DNA of 64,000 bases from Myxococcales bacterium (GCA_020633315.1 JACKDV010000017.1:62001-126000); one strand, 5' to 3'; counted from the stretch's first letter, positions 40,328 through 49,660 are shown. Notes: generated by a model not told the origin, from the letters alone. A program made the numbers and translations.

Positions 40328-41292
40328 GTGGGTTCATCTCCTGAGCGCGCTCGACCCCGCGCCTCGCTCCGCCCGGGGCGAGGCGCGCTGATCGTGGCGC
40401 TCGGCCTGGGCGGCGCGGGCACGGCCGCGGCCAGCAACACGGGCAAGCCCCGGGTGCCGCCGTCGTTCCTCGGACCGGGCTGCATCGAGACCATCGATCG
40501 TGCCGTCGACCCGAGCTGGAGCTTCGACCTGGGGATCCCCTTCGAGGACACCGCGCTCACCGAGGACGAGCCGCCCGACGGCCGCACCTTCCAGTTCTTC
40601 GCGCTGTGCCGCCAGCCGGGGCCGCTGGAGCTGCTGCCCCCGTGGGTGAGCGCGGCCGATGCCGTGGCGGCGGCGATGCTCGATCCCACCATCGAGCTGC
40701 CCGCGCCCGGCGAGCCGCTCGACGAGCGGCCCGAGTGGCTGCGTGGAGGAGATCACCAGCGCGACGCAGCGCATGCCGATCTCCTGCGAGGCCACCACGG
40801 CGGGCGTGGGCTGGGACGCGAGCTCGGTGCCCGCCGGGGCCTACTCGGTGTGGGGCTACACCTACGAGCCCGTGCAGAGCCTGTGGACCCCGCGCGACGG
40901 CGTGCTGCGGATCATCGACGGCGACGAGGCCTCGGCCGGGCCCGCGGCCTCGATCGCATGGCCGCTCACCCAGGCGACCGCCGGCCTCGACGAGGGGCGA
41001 GCGCTCGCTGCCCGATGCCTGCGGGGTGGGCTCGGGCTCGCCTGCGGTGCCCGAGGGCGAGCTCGGCGGAGGCGGCTGCGACCCGGGGGGCAGCGGCGGG
41101 CTCGACGAGTCGGGGGGCGGAACCAACGGCAACGACGAGAGCGGCACCGGGACCGGGCCGACCGGCGCGGGCGAGGCCGGGGCGGCGGGCGAGGCCGACG
41201 GCGGCTGCGGCTGTCGTGCCCCGGGGCGGTCGCCCTGGGCGTGGGCGCTGATCGTGGTCGCGCTCAGGCGACGCTCGCGAAGCGCTGCTTGA
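40328..41292 (+). pseudogene. MYXO-CTERM-type exported protein interrupted by two frameshifts
   Basis: GTG 40328 starts an exported-looking protein (ALIVALGLGGAGTAAAS signal). Reading continues to about 40740, then must shift to another frame (CVEEITSATQRMPISCEATT, SVWGYTYEPVQSLWTPRDG) and again near 40994-40997 to reach the natural end (SLPDACGVGSGSPAVPEGEL, then an acidic Gly linker, GGCGCRAP, a hydrophobic helix and RRRSRSAA). Each shift is an apparent one-base excess; the second falls in a GGGG run. The joined product would be about 320 residues with a MYXO-CTERM tail. It may be a real pseudogene or a pair of assembly indels. The 3' end overlaps the convergent LysR gene by 29 bases. Confidence 0.7.
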
Positions 41293-42163
41293 GCCACTCC
41301 CACACCGCGGCCACCCGCGGCACCTCGCGCAGCGCCCGGTGCCCCACCAGCCACAGCGTGCCCTCGGGCAGCTCGTCGAGCGCCCGGCGCAGCTTGGGCG
41401 CGCAGTCGACCTCGGCCAGCCCCGGCAGCCCCACGTAGGCGGTGGGCGCCAGCATCACGCCCAGCCCGGCCCGCACCGCCTCGAGCTGCGCCGTCATGCC
41501 GCTGGTCTCCAGCACCACCCGCGCCGGATCCACGTGGCTCGCGATCCACCGCGCGTCGGGCAGGTGGGCCAGGTCCTCGCCCCAGGTCACCCAGCGGGTG
41601 GCATTGGGATCGCGCAGCCGACCGAGCGCGGCCGCATGCGCGGGCGAGGTCACCAGCGTCCAGCCCTGCGCGGCCACCCGCGTGGCCACCAGATCGCCGG
41701 CCGCCGGTCGCAGCACCCGCAGCGCCACGTCGGCCTCGCGGCGGCTGAGGTCGGCATAGCCCACGCTCGGCAGGATCTGGATCCGCAGCCGCGGGAAGGC
41801 GTCGCACAGCTGCACCAGCGCGGGCGCGAGGAAGTGGTCGACCAGCCCGGGCGGCGCGGTGATCCGCACCACGCCCTCGGGCTCCGCCTCGAAGCCCTCC
41901 AGGCTGCGCACGAAGCCGTGGACCGCCTCCTCCATGCGCTCGGCGAAGGGCAGCAATTGCTCGGCTGCGGCGGTGGGCCGGGTGCCCTCGGGGGTGCGGT
42001 CGAACAGGTGCACGCCCAGCAGCTCCTCGAGCCCGTCGAGGCGCCGCGAGACCGTGCTGATGTTGATCCCCAGATCCTGCGCCGCGCGCTTGAGCGACCC
42101 GTGGCGAAGCAGGGCCAACACCACCCGCAGATCGTCCCAGCGCAGCGCCTCGACGTTTTGCAT
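41264..42163 (-). CDS. LysR-family transcriptional regulator
   Basis: 299 residues. The N-terminal winged helix-turn-helix reads RWDDLRVVLALLRHGSLKRA with AQDLGINISTVSRRLDGLEE and LGVHLFDRTPEG. The remainder is the co-inducer-binding fold (ITAPPGLVDHFLAPALVQLC, LPSVGYADLSRREADVALRV). It is divergent from an NAD-dependent epimerase/reductase gene, and the 65-base gap carries a palindrome overlapping its own start codon. By family habit it likely activates the divergent gene and represses itself. It overlaps the 3' end of the frameshifted gene at 40328. Confidence 0.95.
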   Translation of the reverse strand: MQNVEALRWDDLRVVLALLRHGSLKRAAQDLGINISTVSRRLDGLEELLGVHLFDRTPEGTRPTAAAEQLLPFAERMEEAVHGFVRSLEGFEAEPEGVVRITAPPGLVDHFLAPALVQLCDAFPRLRIQILPSVGYADLSRREADVALRVLRPAAGDLVATRVAAQGWTLVTSPAHAAALGRLRDPNATRWVTWGEDLAHLPDARWIASHVDPARVVLETSGMTAQLEAVRAGLGVMLAPTAYVGLPGLAEVDCAPKLRRALDELPEGTLWLVGHRALREVPRVAAVWEWLKQRFASVA

Positions 42164-42172
42164 GCCTGCAAA
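42157..42172. promoter_or_regulatory. LysR-type operator between divergent genes
   Basis: TTTGCA-TGCC-TGCAAA is a perfect inverted repeat overlapping the lysR start codon (42161-42163). A second related half, GCAA-N7-TTGC (42168-42182), follows at once, and TTGCAAA recurs near 42208. Paired sites of this kind suit an autoregulated LysR protein. Confidence 0.65.
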
Positions 42173-42228
42173 TCGTAGTTGCCGAAAAGCTCATACACAA
42201 GCGCCATTGCAAACCCCATGATGAGGGC

Positions 42229-43176
42229 ATGCAAGGGATCCACACCATCTTCGGCGCTGGTCAGGTCGGTACGCAGCTCGCTTCCATCCTCGCGGCGCAG
42301 GGCCTTCGGGTTCGCCTGGTGCGACGCAGCGCGCCCGGGCCCCGGCTGCCGGGGGTGACCTGGATGCAGGGCGACGCCACCGATCGCAGCTTCGCGGACG
42401 AGGCCTGCCGCGGCGCCTCGGTGGTCTACAACTGCGCCAACCCGCCCGACTACGGGCACTGGGAGGGCGTGCTGCAGCCGCTGTACCGGGCGGTGCGCGA
42501 GGCCGCGGGGCGGGCCGGCGCGCGGCTGGTCCAGCTCGACTGCCTCTACATGTACGGCAAGCCCCCGGTCTCGCCCTTCGACGAGCGCACGCCCCATCAG
42601 CCCTGCCGCGACAAGGGGCGGCTGCGCGAGGAGCTGTTCGAGGAGCTCTACGAGGCCCATCGCCGCGGCGACGTGCAGGCCACCAGCGGCCACGCCTCCG
42701 ACTACTTCGGGCCGGCCACGCCCAACGCGATGCTGCTGCGACCCGACGTCTACGAGCGCATCCTCGCGGGGCGCACCCTCTACGTGCTGAGCGATCCCGA
42801 CGTGCCGCACGGCTACTCCTACACCCCCGACGTGGCGCGGGGGCTGGCCGTGCTCGGCGAGCGCCCCGAGGCCGTCGGCCGCCCCTGGCACCTGCCGCTG
42901 GCCTCGGCCTCCACCAGCCGCGAGCTGCTCGAGCGCTTCGCCGCCCGGGCCGGCACCACCATCAAGGTGCGACGCGTGCCCCTGTGGGCGCTGCGGACCG
43001 TGGGCGTGTTCTCGTCGCTGGTCTCCGCGATCGCCGACATGAGCTACCAGTGGGACGTGCCCTACGTGCCCGACGACGGCGACTTCCGCCGCACCTTCGG
43101 GATCGGGCCCACCCCGCTCGACGAGGCCATCGACGCCACGCTGGCCGATCATCGCGCGACCAAGGCCGCGGCCTGA
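42229..43176 (+). CDS. NAD-dependent epimerase/dehydratase-family oxidoreductase
   Basis: 315 residues. The N-terminal Rossmann motif is HTIFGAGQVGTQLASILAAQ (GxGxxGxxL). Further features are VYNCANPPDYGHWEGVL, LVQLDCLYMYG (atypical extended SDR Tyr region), DYFGPATPNAMLL and HGYSYTPDVARGLAVLGERP. It belongs to the atypical SDR/nucleoside-diphosphate-sugar epimerase superfamily. Reactions range from reduction to redox sensing, and the usual YxxxK pair is not clear, so it may be a regulator-type NAD(P)-binding protein. Its expression is probably controlled by the divergent LysR protein through the palindrome at 42157. Confidence 0.87.
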   Translation: MQGIHTIFGAGQVGTQLASILAAQGLRVRLVRRSAPGPRLPGVTWMQGDATDRSFADEACRGASVVYNCANPPDYGHWEGVLQPLYRAVREAAGRAGARLVQLDCLYMYGKPPVSPFDERTPHQPCRDKGRLREELFEELYEAHRRGDVQATSGHASDYFGPATPNAMLLRPDVYERILAGRTLYVLSDPDVPHGYSYTPDVARGLAVLGERPEAVGRPWHLPLASASTSRELLERFAARAGTTIKVRRVPLWALRTVGVFSSLVSAIADMSYQWDVPYVPDDGDFRRTFGIGPTPLDEAIDATLADHRATKAAA

Positions 43177-43195
43177 TCTCGGGCCCCCCAAGCGC

Positions 43196-43231
43196 GACAC
43201 GGGAAGCCGCCCGAAGACGACCTCCCGTGTC
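43196..43231. terminator. Bidirectional terminator between convergent genes
   Basis: GACACGGGA (43196-43204) pairs with TCCCGTGTC (43223-43231) around an 18-base loop, between the convergent epimerase and lipoprotein genes. A second hairpin, CCGGCG-CTG-CGCCGG, follows at 43272-43286. Confidence 0.5.
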
Positions 43232-43306
43232 CAGCGGTGCGCTCGCGGTCACGCACCCCGAGGCGAGGGGACCGGCGCTGCGCCGGCCCGGCTCGCCGCG
43301 GCTCGA

Positions 43307-44428
43307 TCACATGGGCGGCATGCCGCCCATCATGCCCGCGGCCACCTTGCCGACCTCCTCGAGCTCCGAGGTGGTGGCCTTGACGCTCAGCTCCATGTTG
43401 GCGTCCTTGGCCTCGATCTTCACGCTGTCCACGATGCCCTTGGGCACGCCGAAGCTGGCCGCCATGCCCTTGAAGCCCTGGAACTGCGCGTTGATGGCGT
43501 CCGAGGCGGTCTTGGCCGCGGCTGCGTCGCCGAAGACCACGGTGGCCTGCACCGACAGCCCGTCGTTGCCGCTGAGCGAGCCGCCGAAGTACTTGGCGCC
43601 GGTCAGCGGCGGCTTGTTCATGTCGGCGGTGGCCAGCCCGGCGAACACCACGTGCTCGCCCTCGGTGGCGAGCGCCAGCGCGTCCTTGAGCGACCCGCTC
43701 GCGGCGGCCTGACCCTCGCCCGCCACGCGCTGCTTGACCGCGTCGTTCCAGGCCTTGCCCGCGACCACCAGCATGTCCTCGCCGGCCGCGTACGCGGTGG
43801 CCTCACCGCCGTCGATGCTCACGACCACGCGGCCGTCCTGCTCCTCGATGGTCCAGCTCGCCGTGGGGTCGTGCTCCTTGTACTTGGTGGCGATGCACTC
43901 GAGGTTCTCCTTCTTGCCGATGCCGGTCGCCGCCATGCCGATGAGCACGGCCTCGTCCACCTCGGGATCGACCCCCAGCACCGCCTGCTTCCAGGTGGCG
44001 GGGCCCAGGTTGCACGCCGCGGCGGCGGCGAAGTTGGCCCCGAGCGGACCGGCCTCGAGCATCTTGGCCTGCTGGGTGTAGAACGACGACCCGGTCAGCC
44101 CCGGCAGATCGATGCGGACCATGATCTTGGCCCCCTCGGGGACCATGTCCACCAGGTTGGAGACCGCCGCGGGCGCGGCCTGCTTGGTGGCCTCGTCCTG
44201 AGCGCCGCCGTCGGCCGCAGCCGGCTCGGCCGCCTTGCCGTCGTCGGCCGCCTTGCCGTCGTCGGCCGCCTTGCCGTCGGCCGCGGCCTTGTCGTCGGCG
44301 GCCTTGTCATTGGCGCCCTTGTCGGCCGTCTTGGCCGCGGCATCCTTCTTCTCTTCGTCCTTCTGGCCGCAGGCCGAGACGGCAACGAAGGTGAGGGCGA
44401 GGGTGGTAGTGGCGAGGAGTCGTCTCAC
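43307..44428 (-). CDS. Lipoprotein with charged Ala/Asp/Lys linker
   Basis: 373 residues from GTG 44428. Signal peptide RRLLATTTLALTFVAVSAC with lipobox VSAC, then a low-complexity linker built from repeated (D/G)GKAADD units (about residues 25-80), and a soluble domain (NLVDMVPEGAKIMVRIDLPG, YTQQAKMLEAGPLGANFAAA, GEHVVFAGLATADMNKPPL) ending in a Met/Gly-rich GMMGGMPPM tail. The domain has the alternating strand/helix look of myxobacterial periplasmic proteins, but no family is recognised. It ends beside the convergent terminator. A gap of 459 bases (44429-44887) to the next gene holds only promoter-type sequence; no gene is seen. Confidence 0.75.
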   Translation of the reverse strand: MRRLLATTTLALTFVAVSACGQKDEEKKDAAAKTADKGANDKAADDKAAADGKAADDGKAADDGKAAEPAAADGGAQDEATKQAAPAAVSNLVDMVPEGAKIMVRIDLPGLTGSSFYTQQAKMLEAGPLGANFAAAAACNLGPATWKQAVLGVDPEVDEAVLIGMAATGIGKKENLECIATKYKEHDPTASWTIEEQDGRVVVSIDGGEATAYAAGEDMLVVAGKAWNDAVKQRVAGEGQAAASGSLKDALALATEGEHVVFAGLATADMNKPPLTGAKYFGGSLSGNDGLSVQATVVFGDAAAAKTASDAINAQFQGFKGMAASFGVPKGIVDSVKIEAKDANMELSVKATTSELEEVGKVAAGMMGGMPPM

Positions 44429-44887
44429 GGTGGGCGCGTCATAGTCCCCGCCCGCTCCAGTGGCAAATGCGCCACCGGGCCAGGAGCGGGTGGCTCACGG
44501 CAACGATTGGAGATCACAGCGGTATTCTCCGGTCCTCGGGAGGGCGTGCCCTCTCGTCGGCCCGCGCCGACGGCTCGTCGGGGGGCCCGGGTGGTCGCGG
44601 CGGCATGACCCCGTCGGGGAGGGGGATCCGAGCCGAGCCCGAGCCGGCGGGTCTCCGATACCCGACAAAGCTGCTGGGTGGATGGACCGACCATGAAGAC
44701 TTCGTCGGCGGGCCAACCTCCCGATCCAATCGCACCACCACGATGTCGTCGATCGTCGAATGTGGCATCCGGGATCACCCGATGCCGCCGGGCTCGGCGC
44801 TTTACTTCCCCAGGATCGGCCCCGTAGGATGGGCGCGCCCGCGGCTCGTCGACGCTCGTTCGAGCCTCGAATCCAAGGCTTATCGTC

Positions 44888-46837
44888 ATGATCTCACCCT
44901 GTCGTTTCCTTGCCCTTCCGAGCACGCTGCTGCTCACCGTCCTGACCCTGAGCGGCTGTCCCGACGACGCGCCGATCCCCATGGGAGAGGAGTCGAGCTC
45001 CGGCGGCGCCGACTCCGGGACCACCGGGAGCATGACCATCTCCGGCTCCACCGGCATGGAGGGTACCGCCGACGAGTCCACCGGGGGCACGCCGGCCGTC
45101 TGTGGCGACGGCGTGGTCGAGGGCGACGAGGAGTGCGACGACGGCGGCGAGTCGGCCACCTGCGACGCCGACTGCACCGCGGTCTCGTGCGGCGACGGGC
45201 AGCTCAACGCGACGGCGGGCGAGACCTGCGACGACGGCGAGGAGACCTCGCGCTGCGACTCCGACTGCACCGCCGTCGAGTGTGGCGACGGCGTGGTCAA
45301 CACCTCGGCCGGCGAGACCTGCGACGACAGCGGCCGCAGCGACATGTGCAACGCCGACTGCACGGCCGTGACCTGTGGCGACAGCGTGGTCAATGCCTCG
45401 GCCGGCGAGGAGTGCGACGACGGTGGTCCCAGCGTGGGCTGCGACGACGACTGCACCTTCGCCGAGTGCGGCGACCTCAACTTCAACCCCAACGCGGGCG
45501 AGCTGTGCGACGAGGGCCTGGACTCGCCCAACTGTGATCCCGATTGCACCTTCGTGCAGTGCGGCGACGGGGTGACCAACATGGCGTCGGGCGAGGACTG
45601 CGACGACTCCGGCGAGTCGGCGAGCTGCGACCTCGACTGCACCACCGCCGAGTGCGGCGACGGCATCACCAACTCCACCGCGGGCGAGGAGTGCGACGGC
45701 AGCGGCGAGACCGTGAGCTGCAACCTCGACTGCACCAGCTCCTCCTGCGGCGACGGGGTGATCAACGTGACCGCCGGGGAGGTCTGCGACGACGGCGGGC
45801 AGTCGGCCGCCTGCGACGTGGACTGCACGCCGGCGATGTGCGGCGACGGGGTGGCCAACGCCATCGCGGGCGAGCAGTGTGACACCGGCGGCGAGTCGGT
45901 CACCTGCGATCCCGACTGCACCTTCTCGGTCTGCGGCGACGGCTACATCAACGTGACCGACGGCGAGATCTGCGACGACGGCGGCGAGTCGGTGGTCTGC
46001 GACCTCGACTGCACGCCGGCGATGTGCGGCGACGGCTTCGTGAACGCGACGGCCGGCGAGGAGTGCGACGACGGCGGTCCCTCCCCCACCTGCAGCGCCT
46101 CGTGCACCGCCATCATCTGCGGCAACGGGATCCTCGAGCCGGGCGAGGTCTGCGACGACGCGGGAGAGTCGGCGCTGTGCGACGACGACTGCACCCTGCC
46201 GGTGTGCGGCGACGGCAACCTCAACGAGCTCGCGGGCGAGACCTGCGACGACGGCGACACCCTCACCTACTGCCTGCCCGGCTGCACGCCCTGCCCCGGC
46301 AGCGTGTTCATCGACGACGACTTCCACGACAACTCCACCGGCTGGACGCTGGGCACGGAGTGGGCGATCGGGCCCGCGGTGTCCTCGCCCTCGCCGGGCT
46401 CCTGCGGCAACGGTGACCCCGGCACCGACCACACCCCCACCATGGACAACGGCATCGCGGGCGCCGTGATCGGCGGCAACGTGAGCATCGCGCTGCACGA
46501 CTACTACTACCTGACCAGCCCGGTGTTCGACACCACCGGCTTCGGGGTGCTGGAGCTGAGCTTCTGGCGCTGGCTCAACAGCGACTACACCCGCTTCATG
46601 AACAACCGCGTGGAGGTGTGGGACGGCGCGGCCTGGCAGATCGTGTGGGAGAGCGGGCCCCCGCCCAACATCGAGGACGCGGACTGGACCGAGGTGCTCT
46701 ACGACATCAGCGCCTACGCCAACCCGAGCATGCAGATCCGCATCGGCCACAACGTGGACAGCGGCGGCGTGTACACCTGCTCGGGCTGGAACGTGGACGA
46801 CCTGCTGCTGCAGGGCGTGTCCTGCCCCGCGCCCTAG
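44888..46837 (+). CDS. Cysteine-repeat surface lipoprotein with jelly-roll C-terminus
   Basis: 649 residues. Signal peptide MISPCRFLALPSTLLLTVLT with lipobox TLSGC, a Gly/Ser/Thr spacer, then 13 tandem repeats of about 31 residues with four cysteines each: CGDGVVN-x-AGE-xCDD, GGES-xxC-xxDC-T. This period differs from the 46-residue, six-cysteine repeats of the protein at 13634. From about residue 470 the protein becomes a beta-sandwich (STGWTLGTEWAIGP, DNGIAGAVIGG, YYLTSPVFDTTGFGVLELSF, WRWLNSDY) resembling MAM/jelly-roll adhesion domains. It is expected to project from the outer membrane and bind a surface or ligand. AAGG lies 9 bases upstream of the ATG. Confidence 0.85.
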   Translation: MISPCRFLALPSTLLLTVLTLSGCPDDAPIPMGEESSSGGADSGTTGSMTISGSTGMEGTADESTGGTPAVCGDGVVEGDEECDDGGESATCDADCTAVSCGDGQLNATAGETCDDGEETSRCDSDCTAVECGDGVVNTSAGETCDDSGRSDMCNADCTAVTCGDSVVNASAGEECDDGGPSVGCDDDCTFAECGDLNFNPNAGELCDEGLDSPNCDPDCTFVQCGDGVTNMASGEDCDDSGESASCDLDCTTAECGDGITNSTAGEECDGSGETVSCNLDCTSSSCGDGVINVTAGEVCDDGGQSAACDVDCTPAMCGDGVANAIAGEQCDTGGESVTCDPDCTFSVCGDGYINVTDGEICDDGGESVVCDLDCTPAMCGDGFVNATAGEECDDGGPSPTCSASCTAIICGNGILEPGEVCDDAGESALCDDDCTLPVCGDGNLNELAGETCDDGDTLTYCLPGCTPCPGSVFIDDDFHDNSTGWTLGTEWAIGPAVSSPSPGSCGNGDPGTDHTPTMDNGIAGAVIGGNVSIALHDYYYLTSPVFDTTGFGVLELSFWRWLNSDYTRFMNNRVEVWDGAAWQIVWESGPPPNIEDADWTEVLYDISAYANPSMQIRIGHNVDSGGVYTCSGWNVDDLLLQGVSCPAP

Positions 46838-46874
46838 CGGCCGGCCCGCTCGTCGGTCCCGTGGGGGACCATCG

Positions 46875-46906
46875 GAGCCCTCGCCTCGAGCCCGAGGCGG
46901 GGGCTC
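46875..46906. terminator. Convergent terminator hairpin
   Basis: GAGCCC plus CGCCTCG (46875-46888) pairs with CGAGGCG plus GGGCTC (46893-46906), with a four-base loop and one mismatch. It lies between the convergent Cys-repeat lipoprotein and FAD oxidoreductase genes. No T run is present. Confidence 0.5.
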
Positions 46907-46920
46907 GCTGCGTGTGCGGG

Positions 46921-48243
46921 CTACGACTCGATCCGCCGATCCACGCGGCGGTCCATCCATTCGAAGGTACGGGTGAGCGCCTGGCTCACCAGCCAGCGCA
47001 GCGGCTCGGGGGGCATGGGCAGGCCCCGACGCCCCCACAGCGCCGCGCCCGGTCCCTCGCGCTCCAGGAGCAGGTCCGCGAGCATCTCGCCTGCGTAGCT
47101 GGCCTGCGCCACTCCGTGACCGGCCCAGCCGATGGCGTAGAGCACGTTGCCGTGGCGCCCCGTCCGGCCCACGCGGGGCAGGAAGTCGAGGGCGAAGCCG
47201 GTGGGGCCGCCCCAGTGGTCGGTGACGGGGACCTCCAGGAGCGAGGGGAAGCGTGCGCGGAAGGTCGCCTCCAGGCGTCGCGCGACCTCGGGATCCACGT
47301 CGGGCAGCGCCCGGCCGCCGAAGCCGTAGCGGATGAATTTCGAGCCGCCCACGATGCGCTGGTCGGCGGTGAGCCGGTAGCTCTCGAGGATCTCGTGGGC
47401 CGTGTAGACGCCCGCCCGGCTGCCCCACTGCAGCGAGGCGAGCTGGGCCGGGCTCAGCGGCGCGGTGCGGAACAGCTGCACCTGGATCCGCGCCACCGAC
47501 GGGACCTTGGTGCGCAGCTCCGACGAGTACGCGTTGGTGGCCACGACCAGGTGACGGGCCCGCACGCGGCCGTGCTCGGTGTGCGCCACGATCGTGGGCC
47601 CGGGCTCCACGCGCGTCACGGGGCTGCGCTCGAGCAGTTGGGCCCCCGCGGCGATCACCGCTCGCCGCAGCCCTCGGACGTAGCGACCCGGATCGAGCAG
47701 GCCGCCCGAGGGCTCGTGGAAGCCGAGCACGAAGCACGGCGGCAGCCCCATGCGCCGCAGCGCCGCCTCGTCGAGCACCTCGCCCGGACAGCCCAGCTCG
47801 CGCGCGGCCGCGGCCGCCGTGTCGATCGTGGCGGCCTGGCTGGGGTGCACCGCCGCGAGCACGTTGCCCACCGCCTCGTAGTCGCAGTCGATCCCGTGGG
47901 TGGCGATGAGCCCGGCCGCGTGCTCCACCGCGTGCTCGGCCAGGGCCACCAGCGCCCGCGCTCGCTCGCGACCGAGCATCAGCACCAGCGTGGGCAGGTC
48001 CTTGCCGATGGTGGGCGTCAGGTGCCCCGCGTTGCGCCCGCTCGCCCCGTATCCCGCCACCTCGCGCTCGAGCACGGCCACCGTCAGCCCCTCGCGACGC
48101 AGGGCCAGCGCCGACGAGCAGCCGGCCAGCCCCGCGCCGACGATCGCCACGTCGACCTCGAGCTCACCGCGCAGCGGCTCCGTGGGTGCCTCGATCTCGT
48201 CGAGCCAGGGGCTCACGGTCCATGGTTGGGTGGGCGCGGGCAT
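46921..48243 (-). CDS. FAD-dependent amine/amino-acid oxidoreductase (DAO family)
   Basis: 440 residues with a clear SD (GGAGG, 7 bases before the ATG). The FAD-binding motif is VDVAIVGAGLAGCSSALAL and the substrate domain has GYGASGRNAGHLTPTIGKDL, ARHLVVATNAYSSELRTKVP and GNVLYAIGWAGHGVAQASYA. The closest relatives by pattern are gamma-glutamylputrescine oxidase and similar glycine/sarcosine-type oxidases, which oxidise an amine or N-substituted amino acid to H2O2 and an imine. The exact substrate is not visible. It follows the COX1-like gene on the same strand, with a hairpin between (48264-48280). Confidence 0.88.
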   Translation of the reverse strand: MPAPTQPWTVSPWLDEIEAPTEPLRGELEVDVAIVGAGLAGCSSALALRREGLTVAVLEREVAGYGASGRNAGHLTPTIGKDLPTLVLMLGRERARALVALAEHAVEHAAGLIATHGIDCDYEAVGNVLAAVHPSQAATIDTAAAAARELGCPGEVLDEAALRRMGLPPCFVLGFHEPSGGLLDPGRYVRGLRRAVIAAGAQLLERSPVTRVEPGPTIVAHTEHGRVRARHLVVATNAYSSELRTKVPSVARIQVQLFRTAPLSPAQLASLQWGSRAGVYTAHEILESYRLTADQRIVGGSKFIRYGFGGRALPDVDPEVARRLEATFRARFPSLLEVPVTDHWGGPTGFALDFLPRVGRTGRHGNVLYAIGWAGHGVAQASYAGEMLADLLLEREGPGAALWGRRGLPMPPEPLRWLVSQALTRTFEWMDRRVDRRIES

Positions 48244-48263
48244 GGTGGGCCTCCGGGCGCGGA

Positions 48264-48280
48264 GCGTCCCTTCGGGACGC
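48264..48280 (-). terminator. Hairpin between two minus-strand genes
   Basis: GCGTCCC-TTC-GGGACGC is a perfect 7-bp stem with a three-base loop, 20 bases after the COX1-like stop and 20 bases before the FAD oxidoreductase start. It may end the first transcript or cap the leader of the second. Confidence 0.35.
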
Positions 48281-48299
48281 CTCGGCGCGATGATACGGG

Positions 48300-49616
48300 T
48301 CAGGACGAGTGGGTGCTGGGGATGGGATCGCGGCGCCCCGTCGCGAGCGCCAGCCCGACCAGGAGCAGGCCGACGGCCACGAGGAGCCCGCCCGCGCCCA
48401 CCGCTCGATGCAGCGGCTCGAGCTCGGGGACGTAGGCGGGGTATCGCTGGGGCATGCCGGCCTGCCCCAGCGCGAGCATGGCGACGATGCCGAGCCCGAA
48501 GCCTCCGCCGATGCCGACGACGCTCGCGATGGCCAGGCCCCGGTGGGGGACGCGGCCGAGCAGCGCGGTGGATCGTTCATAGGCGCTCCCCAGCAGCAGC
48601 AGCAGCAGCGTCGCGGCGACGACGTGGTCGAGCGCGACCACGAAGTAGGTGTCGTGGAGGTGGACGTCCACGGACAGCGTGCCGAGGAGCGACGCGGGGC
48701 CGGCCCCGAGCACCACGGTGACGAGCGCGAGCAGCTTCGCGAGCGCAGCGGGCTCCTTCGTCCAGGCCCCGCCGACGAGGAGGGGCCGGGCCGCGCGCAA
48801 CAGCACGAGCACCAGCACCGGCAGCGCCAGGGCTCCCACCGCGAAGGGGGACAGGAGCATCCCGAGCACGACCACCGCCGTCGCCCATCGCGGGGCCGCT
48901 CGCGCGCCCACGGCCAGCCGGCGCGGCTCGATCGACGCGAGGAGCATCGCGAGCAGCAGGGGCGCCGCGACGGCGAAGGTGGGGCCCACGCTCCAGCTCC
49001 CCAGGTAGGGGCGCAGCGACGGCGAGATCTCCACGACGTAGAAGAGCGCGACGTTGACGACCACTGCGATCGTCGTGGCGCTCACCAGCAGCGATCGCCA
49101 GGCCCGGCCGGGCCCGGCCGCGAGCACCCCGAGCATCGCCCCGAGCAGGTAGACGAGATCGGCGAGCAAGATCGCGGCCGTTCCCCAGCCGGCGAGCGCG
49201 GGGACCGAGATCGCCAGCGCGATCGCATAGCAGACCATTCCCCCGACCCATCCGGCCAACGCGAGGACCGGCAGCCAGCGCGGCCAGGGGGTGGGGACCC
49301 GGGCCTCGCCGAGCGACAGCAGCAGCGGCAGCACCCCCGCCAGGGCGGGGACGACCATCGTGAACAGCGAGAAGGTGTGGGTGAGGTACGCGTCGGCGTA
49401 CCATCGGAGGGGCCAGGTGGGCGCCGCGTCGAACAGCTCCCCCTGCATGGGCACCGTGGCGACGACCTGGACGACCAGGGCGAGCACGAAGGCCAGCAGG
49501 TGCAGCCGCACGAGCCTCACCGAGGGGTACGGGCTCCGGGGCACCTCGACGATCGCTTCGGATGCCGGCGGGCGGAAGACCGCGTGGAGCCGCTCGCGGT
49601 CGCTCCCCTCGCTCAC
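48300..49616 (-). CDS. Degenerate cytochrome oxidase subunit I-like membrane protein
   Basis: 438 residues from GTG 49616, with about 11-12 hydrophobic segments. The region VHLHDTYFVVALDHVVAATL near residue 319 matches the conserved helix X of heme-copper oxidase subunit I (normally HDTYFVVAHFHY). Here the first His of the HxH pair, the heme a3 ligand, is Leu, while the second is kept. GQAGMPQRYPAYVPELEPLH matches the GMPRRY segment. No HPEVY-type CuB motif is present, so it cannot be a normal oxidase. It may be a paralogue with a structural or chaperone role, or a lone heme-binding protein. CATACT (49624-49629 on the minus strand) ends seven bases before the GTG. Confidence 0.75.
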   Translation of the reverse strand: MSEGSDRERLHAVFRPPASEAIVEVPRSPYPSVRLVRLHLLAFVLALVVQVVATVPMQGELFDAAPTWPLRWYADAYLTHTFSLFTMVVPALAGVLPLLLSLGEARVPTPWPRWLPVLALAGWVGGMVCYAIALAISVPALAGWGTAAILLADLVYLLGAMLGVLAAGPGRAWRSLLVSATTIAVVVNVALFYVVEISPSLRPYLGSWSVGPTFAVAAPLLLAMLLASIEPRRLAVGARAAPRWATAVVVLGMLLSPFAVGALALPVLVLVLLRAARPLLVGGAWTKEPAALAKLLALVTVVLGAGPASLLGTLSVDVHLHDTYFVVALDHVVAATLLLLLLGSAYERSTALLGRVPHRGLAIASVVGIGGGFGLGIVAMLALGQAGMPQRYPAYVPELEPLHRAVGAGGLLVAVGLLLVGLALATGRRDPIPSTHSS

Positions 49617-49660
49617 GGGCCGGAGTATGCCACGGCGGTGCTCGCCGGAGCGCCGGGCCG

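Noticed and set aside
44467..44696. Open frames in the 44429-44887 intergenic region as a possible small gene
   Set aside because: No SD and no recognisable protein pattern; the frames are Gly/Arg/Pro-rich, and the region probably holds only the two promoters.
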